64,000 nucleotides of DNA from Corbicula japonica (lineage: Eukaryota; Mollusca; Bivalvia; Venerida; Cyrenidae), in contig JAZAYU010000037.1 in NCBI GenBank assembly GCA_038501625.1, forward strand, positions 744,001 to 808,000, in the 5' to 3' direction. The position numbers and the translations under genes were made by a program. How positions within the stretch are numbered: position 1 is the stretch's first letter; every line of letters begins with the position of its first letter. The notes beneath the pieces were generated by a model. The model worked only from the letters and a program-made list of their open reading frames with translations. It ran no database searches and was not told where the DNA came from. Below, one piece after another: positions 23,299 through 33,835 of the stretch.

Positions 23299-23562
23299 TC
23301 ATTTTGCCGACTCGTTTATTTCAATCGTTTTCTCTTCTTCTGCTAAATATACAAGAGGCCATGTCACTAGATAGGGGTGCAACTCGCAATAATAGAACGC
23401 TGTTTCCTGACTGTGGTGATGCGTTAATAACCAATTGTCTTTCAACTCTTTCCAATTCCACCTAGGTCGATCTTCGCTTAACTTTTCACACGGATAGCCC
23501 GCTTTTAAAGCCATCTCTTTAAAACTTTCAAGTTCTACATCAATTTTTAAATTATCGCACAT
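23299..23562 (-). CDS. Small unknown protein (87 aa)
   Basis: A minus-strand frame from an ATG at 23562: MCDNLKIDVELESFKEMALK, later RPRWNWKELKDNWLL and EKTIEINESAK. It is soluble-looking and not low-complexity, with several Trp and His residues. It sits on the same strand between the unknown ORF at 23124 and the ankyrin gene, which supports a real gene of the virus-like cluster, but I recognise no family. Confidence 0.4.
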   Translation of the reverse strand: MCDNLKIDVELESFKEMALKAGYPCEKLSEDRPRWNWKELKDNWLLTHHHSQETAFYYCELHPYLVTWPLVYLAEEEKTIEINESAK

Positions 23563-23656
23563 TTTTTTTTTTCTATTTCAACGAAGTGTATTGATCGAAA
23601 ATCAAATGGTAAATGGTAAAAAAATCGGGCGATTTAATACCAAAACAAACACAATT

Positions 23657-24414
23657 TCATATTTGATTATAAAATGAAGTGTCCTCGACTAGATCATAGT
23701 TGAATAAGGCTCCTTTTGCGAGCAGTTTCCTAACAATATCTCTATAGTTTCGCCAATAAGCCATTACAATGGGCGTTTCTCCTTTAAATGTTCGACAGTC
23801 TACATCTATTCCTGGGTGAGTAAGCAAAATAGAAACGGTTTGTATTTGATTGTTCTCAACACGAAATGAAGTAGTGTTCGTCCGCTTTTAGCATCTAGGA
23901 TATTCACGTCAGCGCCTTTAACAAACAGATGGCCAAGAATAATGAACTTCTGTTTTTGGGCGGCAATATGCATACACGTCAAACCTTCACGGTTTTTCAT
24001 ATCAAAGTATTTAACGCGGCTGAATATGTCTTTTTTGAACAATAGTACTAACAGAGACACCACAACCTGATCGCCCTTTCTGCACGCGATGTGAAGTGCA
24101 GTATCACCTCGCCGGTCGACCATAGTAACGTTAGCACCTTTTTTCACTAGAGCACGTGCAATGTCCGATTGGCCCGTCAAAACAGCTAGGTGAAGCGGTG
24201 TTTGTAGAAAATTGTTTCTAATATTCAGGTAATCGGTATCTTCGACGAATTGAATGATGGTAAGAGCGGTCTCTCCGAATAAACCCAGTATGGTAACGTG
24301 GAATACAGTATCGCCGTCGTCGTCCTGTCTACATAAATCTATCTCTGAATTATTTTGAACCAATAATTCGTTATTGTATGTGTCGGTATTGTTGAAATTT
24401 CTGGATAACTTCAT
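23657..24414 (-). pseudogene. IkappaB/Cactus-like ankyrin-repeat protein, frameshifted
   Basis: From an ATG at 24414 the minus strand encodes about five to six ankyrin repeats in IkappaB order: DDDGDTVFHVTIL, then RNNFLQTPLHLAVLTGQSDI, RRGDTALHIACRKGDQ, NREGLTCMHIAAQKQKF and SGRTLLHFV. The spacing and the phrases QTPLHLAVLTGQ, GDTALHIACR and GLTC.HIAA are those of IkappaB/Cactus proteins, which hold NF-kappaB in the cytoplasm. Short virus-encoded versions lacking regulatory ends act as constitutive inhibitors. Here a frameshift at about 23865-23875 moves the last repeats (VDCRTFKGETPIVMA onwards) into another frame ending at 23657. No N-terminal phosphodegron is seen. A TATA-like TATATAAT lies about 55-70 nt upstream. 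No introns are seen, unlike most host genes. Confidence 0.8.
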
Positions 24415-24673
24415 CAACTTCGGAGCATTGAACAGCCATAACTTACTGTTTGATGAAATAACGGTCCCTTTTTATTATATAAAATTATATTTAAAATGTT
24501 AGCGAAGTATAATGTCTCAATACGAACGAGTAAGAATAGTTTGTTTCGTTGGTTAAGAAATAAATAATATAATACAGTGAAAGAACTGTCCTCAACTGAA
24601 TACAATTTATAATAAACTCTATATTGTCCAATTTATTTATATACCGGTCTTCTCAAGTAGTTTTATCATAACG

Positions 24674-27600
24674 TATGGCATGCGGTTAGCACAATAATTA
24701 CTTAAACTATAGGTTTAACTGTTAAACCCATAGTTTAACAGACTTAAACCCAGGGTTTAACTGTTAAACATATAGTTTAAGAGTTGAAACTATGGGTTTA
24801 AGAGAAAATTGTGCAGAATGTTACTTAAACTACAGGTTTATCATCTTAAACCCTATGTTTAAGTGTTAATCCTATAGTTTAAGACTTTAATCTATAGGTT
24901 TAAGAGATTTTTACAAAAAAAATAATAAAACAAACAACAACAAATAATTATATTGAACATAAAACACAAAGCATTTATTAGATCTAATCTCTATAACCCA
25001 CTAATATCATACATATGTTTTTTACGATTTGGCTTTTTTTTTTCATTTTACAGCTGGAGTAAAATAGTTTTATTTAAATGCTGAAATGGCACATTGTTAA
25101 ACCGTCTCCATTTAACCGCGAAATAAGGTTAACCCCGGGAACGATTTTCGATTCAGCGCAATATGTATCGGGTCCTTTTTCAAATTAAAATAATATTCAA
25201 ACTTCATCCCCAAAACAGACTATCGCATCATAAGTTTTACAAAGAAAGATAAATTTGTCTTGTTTTTATCCGTTTGCGCCTAAGCTTTTATTTCAATAGA
25301 AATAGTATAATTAATTCACTAAAAACGGACAGATCGCCGATTTTCAATAGAATATATAGGAGGCTGAGATGGTTAAATATAGCTTACAAAACAGACTATA
25401 GCAATATTTGAAATTTTATAAGAAATAAGTATATAAATATAAAGCAAAGATTTAATTTTATTAAACTGTTAGCACCTAAGTATTAAGATGAGCAGGAGAA
25501 AAGTTATGCACATGAATGTTACTGTCTTCCTTGTTCTAAAAAATTCATTGATCGATAACCCGGTGAGGTAGTTTTTGCAGTATGATCAACACATATACTC
25601 CCTGTGTTTTGGACACTGCGCGTTTTATGTCGATCCCTGATGTTTGTTGAACAGGATAATATTAAATTTCTTTATTGTAAATGTAAATGACGACGTTTGC
25701 ACGATGTGTTAAAATATCAAAGAGAATTTTTAACTTGGTAAAATTTATTTGATCGGACGTCGGCAGTGCAAAAGTATGATTTTTTTTTCAAGTCCAAAGA
25801 AGTGAAATATCATAATCACGTCAAATCATTTTGTGTATCCAGTCTATCCATCTATATGATATTTTTATGCCGCGACAGAATTACTGAGCCAGTACTCCCC
25901 CAACCAGAAGAAATCTTCGGGGCTTACTACATGGTTATTTGATCATGGTGAGTCCCAATGTCTCCGACCAAAAAATAAAATAAAACAAAAAGATAAAATG
26001 TGCATAGCCTTTCCTTCTGCTTTGAGTAGGAATAAAGGAAACTGCAAAACTGTCAATATTCGGATACGAAGAGTGTCCTAGCTTTCCTGTATCTTTCTAA
26101 GAAATCCTGTCCAAAATCAAATACTACAGTTCCAATTTTATTTCCTAAAGAAATCATGTATATATATGTTAATTTATAAATAAAAATAATTCTGTCTTAA
26201 CAACAACGCCATATAATCATTATTTTGCAAATGGCCGTTTACCTCCAGTATTTAACCATAGGCAGACGACAATTTACCTTATCGACAACGCTAATCACGT
26301 GTGAAACATCATGTGCGATTTCATTGGTTAAACGGCTTAATACTATAGTTTCTATTGGTCCGCTGTTAAACCTAGGGTTTAAGTGTTAAACATATAGTTT
26401 AGGTAATTAATGTGCAAACGGCACTTAAACGGACCATACTTTAAGACTTCTATCTACGGGTTTAAGTATTTAGATTTCTTAATTATTTAGTTTTAAGACA
26501 AAAATACGTAAAATGAAACTTTAATCAATGGGATTTAACAATGTCGCGATTATGGATCCATTTTTGTGTTGCAAGAAAATTAACACGTATACTTTGTGTT
26601 TTGGTCACTATGCGTTTTTATGTCGATCCCTGATGTTTGTTGAACATGGTAATATTACATCAACGTTTTTTTATTTCGTAATTGTAAATGACGATGCTGT
26701 TTGCACGACGTGTACAGTAATTGTGTATTTGAGAATACTAATCTTGATAAAAATTATTTGATCGGACGTCGGCAGTGCATAATTATGATTTTTATTCACG
26801 TCAAATTTGTGTATCCAATCTATCCGTCAATATTATATTTTATGACGCGACAAACTTGCAGAGCCGGTACTGCCCAACCAGATGAAATCTGCCTATTCGG
26901 GGCTTACTACATGGTTATTTGCTCATGGTGTTAGGTCCCATCTTCTCCAACCAAAAAAACAACAACAACAATAAAACAACAGCAAAAAGATAAAATGCGT
27001 GTAAGCTTTCCTTTTGCTTGTGAATACGAATGAGAAAATTGCAAAACTGTCCATATTCGGACAGGTAGATATCTTAGCTTTCCTTTAACTTTCTATGAAA
27101 TACTGTCCAAAATCCAAGACTACATATCCAGTTTCAGTCCATAAATAAAATAAGTATATACAGGTCAATTTATATAAAAATAATTCTGTCTTATTCACCA
27201 CGCCGTTTAAGGCTATTATTACTCAATAATTATTATGTTGCAAATGGCCGTTTACCTCCAGTATTTAACTATAAGCAGCCGACATATTTACCTTATCAAC
27301 AACGCTAATCACGTGTGAAATACCAAAAGCGATTTCATTGGTTGAACGGCTTAATACTATAGTTTCTATAGGTCCGCTTTTAAACCTAGGGTTTAAGTGT
27401 TAAACATATAGTTTAAGTAATTAATGTGCAAACGGCGCTTAAACCCATAGTTTAAGACTTCTTTCTACGGGTTTAAGAATTTAAATCTCTTAATCATATA
27501 GATTTTACGACAAAAACATGAAAAATGAAACTTTAATCTATGGGATTAAGCAAAAAAGTTGAAACCAATGGTTTAAAGTCTTAATCTATAGGTTTAAAAG

Positions 27601-27908
27601 AAAACAGTGAAATGAAGTCTTAAACTACGGGTTTAACAGTTAAACCTATAGTTTGAGACCTTAATCTATATGTTTAAGAGAAATAAAGTTTAATCTATAG
27701 CTATAAGAGTCTTAAACATAGGGATTAACTGTTAAACATAGGGTTTAACTGTTAAACATATAGTTTAAGGTCTTAAACTATAGTTTTAATTCCGAAAGTT
27801 GAAACTATAGGATTAAGACTCTTAAACCCTGGGTTTAAGTCTGTTAAACTATGGGTTTAACAGTTAAACCTATGGTTTAAGTAATTATTGTGCTAACCGC
27901 ATGCCATA
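24674..27908. mobile_element. 3.2-kb TIR DNA transposon, non-autonomous, TSD ATAACG
   Basis: The ends are inverted repeats (outermost TATGGCATGCGGTTAG on the left; its complement ends at 27908), and near-complementary over about 90 bp. The 6-bp duplication ATAACG flanks it at 24668-24673 and 27909-27914. No transposase ORF is present. The subterminal regions (24699-24905, 27340-27890) and a middle block (26330-26530) are packed with short palindromic units built from TTAAACYATAGTTTAA-like sequence. A ~1-kb segment inside is duplicated in tandem. Superfamily unknown. Confidence 0.88.
25590..27480. repeat. Direct tandem duplication of ~1 kb inside the TIR element
   Basis: The segment with GTTTTGGACACTGCGCG, ATGTCGATCCCTGATG, TTGATCGGACGTCGGC and GGGGCTTACTACATGG, ending in CTAATCACGTGTGAAA and a palindrome block, occurs at about 25590-26460. 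It occurs again at about 26595-27480, with roughly 10-15 percent divergence judged by eye. Confidence 0.85.
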
Positions 27909-28264
27909 ATAACGGGTTGTTAAGAATTTACATCCTAATATATACGGCAAACAAATCTTCTTTTCTCGAAGCTCGTTATTATAAGATTACTTTCCCCTTA
28001 ATCGAGCGAGACTCGATATGCCCTTAGCGCGCATTTTATTTAAACACTGAGATCAACGCTGTATGCTGAAACTGGTTCCAAACAATATGTTTAAACGCAC
28101 AATTTAAAACAAATTAATGGTTATACGTACAAGATAAAACTTGGAGATTAACGGGGTTTTAATTTACAACTTTATTTACAAGCATGTTTACAATATTGAC
28201 AAAATGTGTCAGTTTATTATAATATAATATATCCTTTAACACTAAGTCACAGTTCAACATACAT

Positions 28265-29006
28265 TTATGGCTGTCTTTGTACCAACGTATATTCATTTTG
28301 CGCACATGGCACAATTTCGAATATTCGCCATCGGTCTTTACTGAGAGAGTTTGGTCCTGTGTTTGGCATCCGATTTGCGAAGCAAATAACCGCTGGGATT
28401 TTGTGTAAGACTTTGCTTGCGCTGTGATACTTGCAGGAACAAAGTTTAACTCTCCCGTTTTTTATGTTTTCAATAATGTTAAAGTTAGTATGACCGACAG
28501 TTTGTCTAGCAAAGTCAAATACAACATACAACAAGAGCGATATCCTTCGTTATTCCATTTTCAAACTTTACTTCATTAACATTGGTAAACCACTCACCAA
28601 GAAAAGTCTTTCCGGTGTTACCTACAGTGTCAAAGAACCACCACACTGTTCGATTATCGTCAAACGTTTGAATCAATTCAATGGCACTTTCTTGCCAGGA
28701 ATGAAGCTTCGTTGACATCGCAATTTCTAGATTTTGTTCTTTTTGATGTTGCTTGATTTCGACGTTGAAACATTCTTCAAATAGTTTTCTCTCCCGGGTA
28801 GGAACCTTTGAAGGTACGACATCGCTCCAGTTTAGTTTATAATGTCCAGTCACCTCTTTAGCGTAATGATGAGCCTTCCATCTAGCGCTGGCTAGCGATG
28901 TATCGAAACCGTGTATAACTGCCTGCACGTCATCTTTCGTTACTGTCCTGATGTCATTATTAAGGTTCTTTGAAAACTGTACTTGATCTGCCGGTTTGAT
29001 CCCCAA
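28265..29006 (-). pseudogene. SF3 helicase of CRESS-DNA Rep type, frameshifted
   Basis: On the minus strand the first frame (28515-29006) ends with a helicase start WWFFDTVGNTGKTFLGEWF: Walker A GNTGKT at 28605-28622. The second frame (28265-28534) gives Walker B VVFDFAR, then NFNIIENIKNGRV, motif C-like AVICFANRMP and the terminal LSKDRWRIFEI. This order (GN.GKT, vvfDl.R, iE.iKnG, VivFaN.mP, LS.DRW.i) is the superfamily-3 helicase of Rep proteins from circular ssDNA viruses and related replicons, which unwinds DNA in rolling-circle replication. A frameshift lies at about 28515-28535. I find no HUH endonuclease motifs (HUH box, YxxK) upstream, so it may belong to a helicase-only lineage or have lost that domain. 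Confidence 0.8.
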
Positions 29007-29027
29007 CGATTTTACAAAGTTTTTAAA

Positions 29028-29435
29028 CTAATTTATGGTGAATGGTTCTTTCATTTTAATCAAACACTGAGAACGCGAAGGTTTGGCGGCTTCTCCTGTA
29101 GGTCGATTGTATATAGAACTGCAATTTAGCATATCTTGTGCTTTAGACACTGCAAAAGATTCAATTTGTCCACAATGCTTAAATAGCAGAGCACATATAA
29201 CGTACTTTGAATTTCGTTCAAAGTAGCGATCACCGTTTTTTGTTCGTCGAAGTTTATTGTTTTTCCAAGAGCACAAAAATGTAAAATTTCGTCGTTTCTC
29301 GGATTTAGTCTCACGTTTCCTAGTTCGTATGGCCGCTTTGTGTTGAGCCGATATTATATGTTTCGATCTATTTCCTTTGATATATGATGTCCCACAATCA
29401 CATTTAATGATCACAAGTTTATTCAGAAGCAACAT
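29028..29435 (-). pseudogene. Zinc-finger ORF upstream of the helicase, probably the same gene
   Basis: The minus strand reads IIKCDCGTSYIKGNRSKHI and then SAQHKAA, a C-x-C...H...H finger-like unit, followed by basic KRETKSEKRRN. A second frame (29126-29314, NDEILHFCALGKT) overlaps and may carry part of the true coding path. The ORF ends 22 bp before the helicase frame, so one frameshifted protein with an N-terminal finger is likely. No HUH signature is seen. Confidence 0.45.
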
Positions 29436-29803
29436 ATTTCAACACTGTTCTCGCTAATGTTTGAAACAAGAATGTTGCGACAACCATTTTTATAGGGCTA
29501 AAATAGTTGAGTTCTATAGAATGTGATCGCGTTTTTTTTTGCTTGCATAAGCATTTTATCTTCACTAGGGATTGAGTTGATGTGCTGTAGAAACTCGAAT
29601 GGTTCGTGAATGAAACAAAATGATTTTGTGTCTTACTAGCAACGATTTTGTTTTTGGTTCGTGAATGAAACAAAATGATTACTAGCAAAGATTTTTTGCA
29701 AGAAACGTAAATACTTGTAACGGTTTACAATATATCATAACGCATGTTGAAACGTTGTTATTAGCGAATGCAACTTAATTTTTTCCACATCACGTAAAAA
29801 AAA

Positions 29804-29919
29804 GATGAAAAGGGAACTTTGAAAGCTAATGAACACGACAAATATGAAGACATGGCAGTCTCGGTTTAATTGTATGTTCATGGGCAGTAATGGAAATACA
29901 TATTTCTGCCCACGTCGTG
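29804..29919 (-). repeat. Hairpin-bearing dispersed repeat, copy 3 (inverted)
   Basis: On the minus strand the motif order CGTGGGCAG..., ATTACTGCCCATGAAC, AACCGAGACTGCC, TTCATATTTGTCGTG, GCTTTCAAAGTTCCCTTTTC follows copies 1 and 2. Here the hairpin is partly degenerate. It lies just upstream of the TATA box of the 29987 gene. Confidence 0.8.
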
Positions 29920-29947
29920 ATATACTGTAGTTCATTGTTGACAAAAT

Positions 29948-29955
29948 ATAAAAGA
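29948..29955 (+). promoter_or_regulatory. TATA box of the 29987 gene
   Basis: TATAAAAG sits 32 nt before the ATG at 29987, implying a very short 5' leader. Confidence 0.55.
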
Positions 29956-29986
29956 TAGTACGAAAGTTAAATTAAAGTATCGAAGT

Positions 29987-30358
29987 ATGTTCACCCTAGG
30001 TTATACTATTGTAATGGGTCCGGCAGTCAAGCTGTTAACTCGGTTCGGTGAAACCTTCAGCTACCATTCGAACTTAGGTTTCATTGACGTTCAGGACGAA
30101 AAACTATTTGAATACAGTAACTCCCAAGACATTTTGTTCGTTCGGTTTGAAGATGGGATTAGTGTTAGATTATACTGCTATTTTGAAAGAGGTGAGGACA
30201 TCGTAATCGTATGTGACGTGGATGCTCAAGTACGCCCATCTACTTCGAAACTAAATGATTCAAAATTGCAAGTTATTGACCGTTTACTGAGAGAACATTC
30301 AGTTGGAGCTGGTTTGCGAAACAGTGTCACCGAGCAATTGGCAAAGTGGAAATTATAG
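29987..30358 (+). CDS. Unknown 123-aa protein
   Basis: An open frame from ATG with a TATA box close upstream. It begins MFTLGYTIVMGPAVKLLTRF, continues with VRFEDGISVRLYCYFERGED, IVIVCDVDAQVRP, and ends RNSVTEQLAKWKL. Alternating hydrophobic and acidic residues suggest a beta-rich fold followed by a helical tail. There is no signal peptide or membrane segment. It lies between the helicase (divergent) and the BIR gene (same strand) and is intact. I do not recognise a family; a viral or transposon accessory protein is likely from context. Confidence 0.55.
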   Translation: MFTLGYTIVMGPAVKLLTRFGETFSYHSNLGFIDVQDEKLFEYSNSQDILFVRFEDGISVRLYCYFERGEDIVIVCDVDAQVRPSTSKLNDSKLQVIDRLLREHSVGAGLRNSVTEQLAKWKL

Positions 30359-30504
30359 CAAAAGGGACTACGGGAAATCAAACTAACTGAATATGTGTAT
30401 GGTTATAATCACCGCCGTTTATCAACCTTATTAATGAAAGCTCTCCAATGTAATGAAACTGTATTTTATTCTTGCTATAAAACTTTCTGTTAATTTATCT
30501 CATC

Positions 30505-30540
30505 AGTTTATTTATTTATTTATTTATTTATTTATATAAA
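30505..30540. repeat. (TTTA)n microsatellite ending in a TATA box
   Basis: About eight TTTA units run directly into TATATAAA (30533-30540), 39 nt before the BIR ATG at 30580. The tract may have supplied or extended the promoter. Confidence 0.8.
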
Positions 30541-30579
30541 GGTGATTTACCAAATAAATGTTTACTTTCAATCATAAGA

Positions 30580-30930
30580 ATGTCTTCGTTATCGAATCAA
30601 GCCCCTAATCTTGTTGATAGCCTTCATTGTCACAATAAGAGCATGATCTTCTTCGAACAAAGGCTGCAGACTTTCGACACTTGGAACGAGCAACTAAGAC
30701 CAGACAAGTTCTCGTTGGCAAAAGCAGGACTTTACTACACAGGGACTTCAGACATTGTTTACTGCTTCTCGTGCGGGGTAAAGTTATCACGCTGGGAGAG
30801 CAACCACGATGCACTGATTGTACACGATAAATTTTCGACAGAATGTCCGTATCTAAAAGTTTTGGGAAGTCAAAGAGATATCGTTGGAAGAAGCAACTAC
30901 ACGCTTGGTTGTTTCGGTCAAGGATTTTGA
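30580..30930 (+). CDS. Single-BIR (IAP-like) protein, 116 aa
   Basis: An intact frame from ATG with TATATAAA 39 nt upstream. Residues 28-92 form a BIR domain: R28..F32..W35, LAKAGLYYTG (45-54), then the zinc ligands C62-x2-C65-x16-H82-x6-C89, the exact BIR spacing. BIR domains bind caspases or their activators, and proteins with them block apoptosis. This protein has one BIR and stops at 116 residues with no RING, shorter than cellular and baculovirus IAPs. It is intronless. Bivalves carry many IAP genes, so a truncated processed host copy is the alternative. The neighbours (helicase, IkappaB-like) favour a captured gene in a virus-like element. Confidence 0.85.
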   Translation: MSSLSNQAPNLVDSLHCHNKSMIFFEQRLQTFDTWNEQLRPDKFSLAKAGLYYTGTSDIVYCFSCGVKLSRWESNHDALIVHDKFSTECPYLKVLGSQRDIVGRSNYTLGCFGQGF

Positions 30931-31374
30931 CATTTTTGTTATTTGTGTCTTTTAAATACAAAGAACTTTTTAACTAAAACAGTTTCTCCAAGCCGTTGGG
31001 AAATGAAAATCATATGGAATGAGATTACAGTTCGTTTCTGTGAGACGATCGAAAGTTTGTTATGGCAAGAATTTCACAAAAATGCTAACTAAACCGATAA
31101 ATGATTAAACAAAAATTTTATATTTGAAGTTGAGTTTTATTTGATAAATCGCAAGAACATTATAACAGTTTTATATCACAATAATAGTTTATTTTATTAG
31201 GGTTAAATCTTCTAACACTTAAGTATATAATAACATAATGATCAAAAGTACACTAGTTAATAACCTACTGTCACATAAATGCTTCCTATAACATTCATAA
31301 TTGATTGCTCATGTCACTGTATTCGCGTTTGACTGAACATAAGAAAACAAAATGAGACCAATTTTTTGTTAGAT

Positions 31375-31782
31375 TTAACGAGTACATTCTAAAGGAAACA
31401 TTTTTCTAGATTTTAAAATAATGTTTCTTGCTCCATTGATGTCACGATGAGTGCTGTATGTGCAGAAATCGCATTTAAATATCACGCTCGAACCCAGTTT
31501 CTTTTTCTTACTCCCACACGCAGCACATGTTTATGAGGTAAAGGCTTCGTCTTGTATGACAACCTTACACGTGGTTCCTTTCGCTCGATGTAATAGTATT
31601 CTTCGAAACTGACTGTGGTTCCAATACATCTGATCTGGGTTTTGCGATTGATCCGGTTGTTCAAGTTTTCCTAACGCAATATAACTATAGTTTGTTACTA
31701 GATGCGAGGCTAATTTGCGCTGTACATCAAATACATACTGTTCTAATCTAAATTGTAGCTTTCTAAGATGAGTTGTTCTCTC
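31375..31782 (-). pseudogene. Fanzor (eukaryotic TnpB-like) nuclease, C-terminal part
   Basis: The minus strand encodes a helical segment HLRKLQFRLEQY, then SYIALGKLEQ (RuvC-II Glu), NHSQFRRILLHRA, a CxxC zinc pair (CAACG ... CDFC) and HRDINGARNI with the RuvC-III Asp, ending at a TAA at 31375-31377. This is the C-terminal architecture of TnpB/Fanzor RNA-guided nucleases: RuvC-II, zinc ribbon inserted before RuvC-III. One in-frame TAA at 31531-31533 lies just before the first zinc Cys. The 5' edge is preceded by CCTATTACATTACAG, a good 3' splice site, so an intron or an insertion lies upstream. RuvC-I lies 2.7 kb away at 34482. Confidence 0.85.
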
Positions 31783-32036
31783 TGTAATGTAATAGGAAAA
31801 TTATGATAATAATTTACCAACATATTAGGTGTTAAACATTTATATTTTAAAATATATTAAGGGCCTTGTTTAGTTACTAATGTCCTTTCCTAGATAACAT
31901 CAAATACATGTAGTTGTTTACTAATTACCAGCTCGGTCAAAATATTATAGCCACAGGTAATTTCATATCTTCATCTGTATGTATTAATGACATCCGACTC
32001 GTTCTTGTTATGATTAGGCAGGACGTTATATAACTG

Positions 32037-32536
32037 NNNNNNNNNNNNNNNNNNNNNNNNNNNNNNNNNNNNNNNNNNNNNNNNNNNNNNNNNNNNNNNN
32101 NNNNNNNNNNNNNNNNNNNNNNNNNNNNNNNNNNNNNNNNNNNNNNNNNNNNNNNNNNNNNNNNNNNNNNNNNNNNNNNNNNNNNNNNNNNNNNNNNNNN
32201 NNNNNNNNNNNNNNNNNNNNNNNNNNNNNNNNNNNNNNNNNNNNNNNNNNNNNNNNNNNNNNNNNNNNNNNNNNNNNNNNNNNNNNNNNNNNNNNNNNNN
32301 NNNNNNNNNNNNNNNNNNNNNNNNNNNNNNNNNNNNNNNNNNNNNNNNNNNNNNNNNNNNNNNNNNNNNNNNNNNNNNNNNNNNNNNNNNNNNNNNNNNN
32401 NNNNNNNNNNNNNNNNNNNNNNNNNNNNNNNNNNNNNNNNNNNNNNNNNNNNNNNNNNNNNNNNNNNNNNNNNNNNNNNNNNNNNNNNNNNNNNNNNNNN
32501 NNNNNNNNNNNNNNNNNNNNNNNNNNNNNNNNNNNN
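32037..32536. other. Assembly gap (500 N)
   Basis: Exactly 500 N, a conventional placeholder. The real size and content are unknown. It falls between the two Fanzor pieces. Confidence 0.98.
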
Positions 32537-32630
32537 TTAATGTAGTTTTATGGGTATAGAAGACATTCTTATGTCAATCTGTCATCTCGAACAAATAATA
32601 CGTCCTCACGAACAGTCTAGAGAAAGGTAT

Positions 32631-33835
32631 AAAATCAAAGCACTGAAAGTACTAATGGGTGACGTTTTAGAGTGATTGTCATAATGTCACATCATCTACA
32701 GATTTTGTGTATTTAAGGAGTTTGGATGGCAGAGCAAAAGTTTGTATTCCGGCTTCTGCTTTATCAATTTTTTATCTACCGCGAATATCCAAGACTGAGT
32801 TGGGGCGAAAAATAAATTTCGAGTACGAATTAATTTGAACGTTTTATACGATAAATATGCGCAAGATTTGTAATAATCGATAAATTTTATGAAAATTATT
32901 ATCTATTTTAACTGAAATTTGTCAAGATATTGTATAGTAAGAAACTTTCGAAGGAATATTCTTCAAACACGTTTCGTACATTACGTTTTGATTTGACGGG
33001 GAAAGGGACAAATATTTCTCCAAATTACATGGTTATTTCAGCGCATGTTCAAATTTTTATAAAATAAAAAAGAGCAGCCACTGACCGATTGATAAACACC
33101 ACTGTATAGTTAAAGCAGGTTTTGTATTCGATAATTTGCCGATTAAACGATACATGTATTAAATTTAGGGTGTTACTAATTACCCAAGGACACCCCACAC
33201 TAACAATAAATAACTGAAAGATCCCATGAGATGTCAGACAAACCCTTGTATGACTCTCATGTTAACTTATGGATGCACCAGATGTAATGTTCTAACAACT
33301 ACCAGTGTTTGTATCTTATAAGCTTTATTACTATGCTGCCAAGTCTACTATCAAAATGATTCATACAACAGATATGAGAGAGAGTTTATAATACAATGAT
33401 GATTAACCACAGGGACTTCACAAACCACACCATAATGTCCTCGGTCAGGGGCGGGAGGGTCAAACAACAACCACAGGCACTTATGTTTAACAGCTAAAAT
33501 ATGTCTAATGTTGATGTCCTCTGCAAAAATTTCATTCATAAAATGATAATTTTCTCAAGAGCTCTAAGGTATAAAGATAGCAAAAGCAATTAAGCAAGTT
33601 TATAATGACATGATACAGTTCACCACGTGTGAGTTCTTATCTGTGAGAAAGCTGCTATTCCCAAATTAATGAGATCAGATTTTAGGACAATCCAGCAGCG
33701 CCGTCTACCGTCTCATAAACTCAGTGAACTCTCTGAAGGTAAAATGATCGGATTTCACATTTGGTACCACGTTCATTAGCACGAAGTAGATAGAGAGCGA
33801 GGTACTATCGAGAAATTCACATATACTGTTCCATT
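32631..33835. repeat. Dispersed repeat, inverted relative to 49960-51205
   Basis: Two blocks match the other locus in inverse order: 32631-32815 against about 50995-51205 (shared phrases AATCAAAGCACTGAAAGTAC and ATGGCAGAGCAAAAGTTTG), and about 33685-33835 against 49960-50085 (TACCGTCTCATAAACTCAGT). The middle is diverged. No coding content. Confidence 0.75.

Noticed and set aside
24414..24605. 63-codon ORF upstream of the ankyrin gene as its N-terminus
   Set aside because: It ends in a stop just before the ankyrin ATG and overlaps the likely promoter.
28265..29435. Parvovirus NS1-type helicase
   Set aside because: The motifs GNTGKT, VVFDFAR and LSKDRW fit CRESS-type Rep better than the NS1 pattern.
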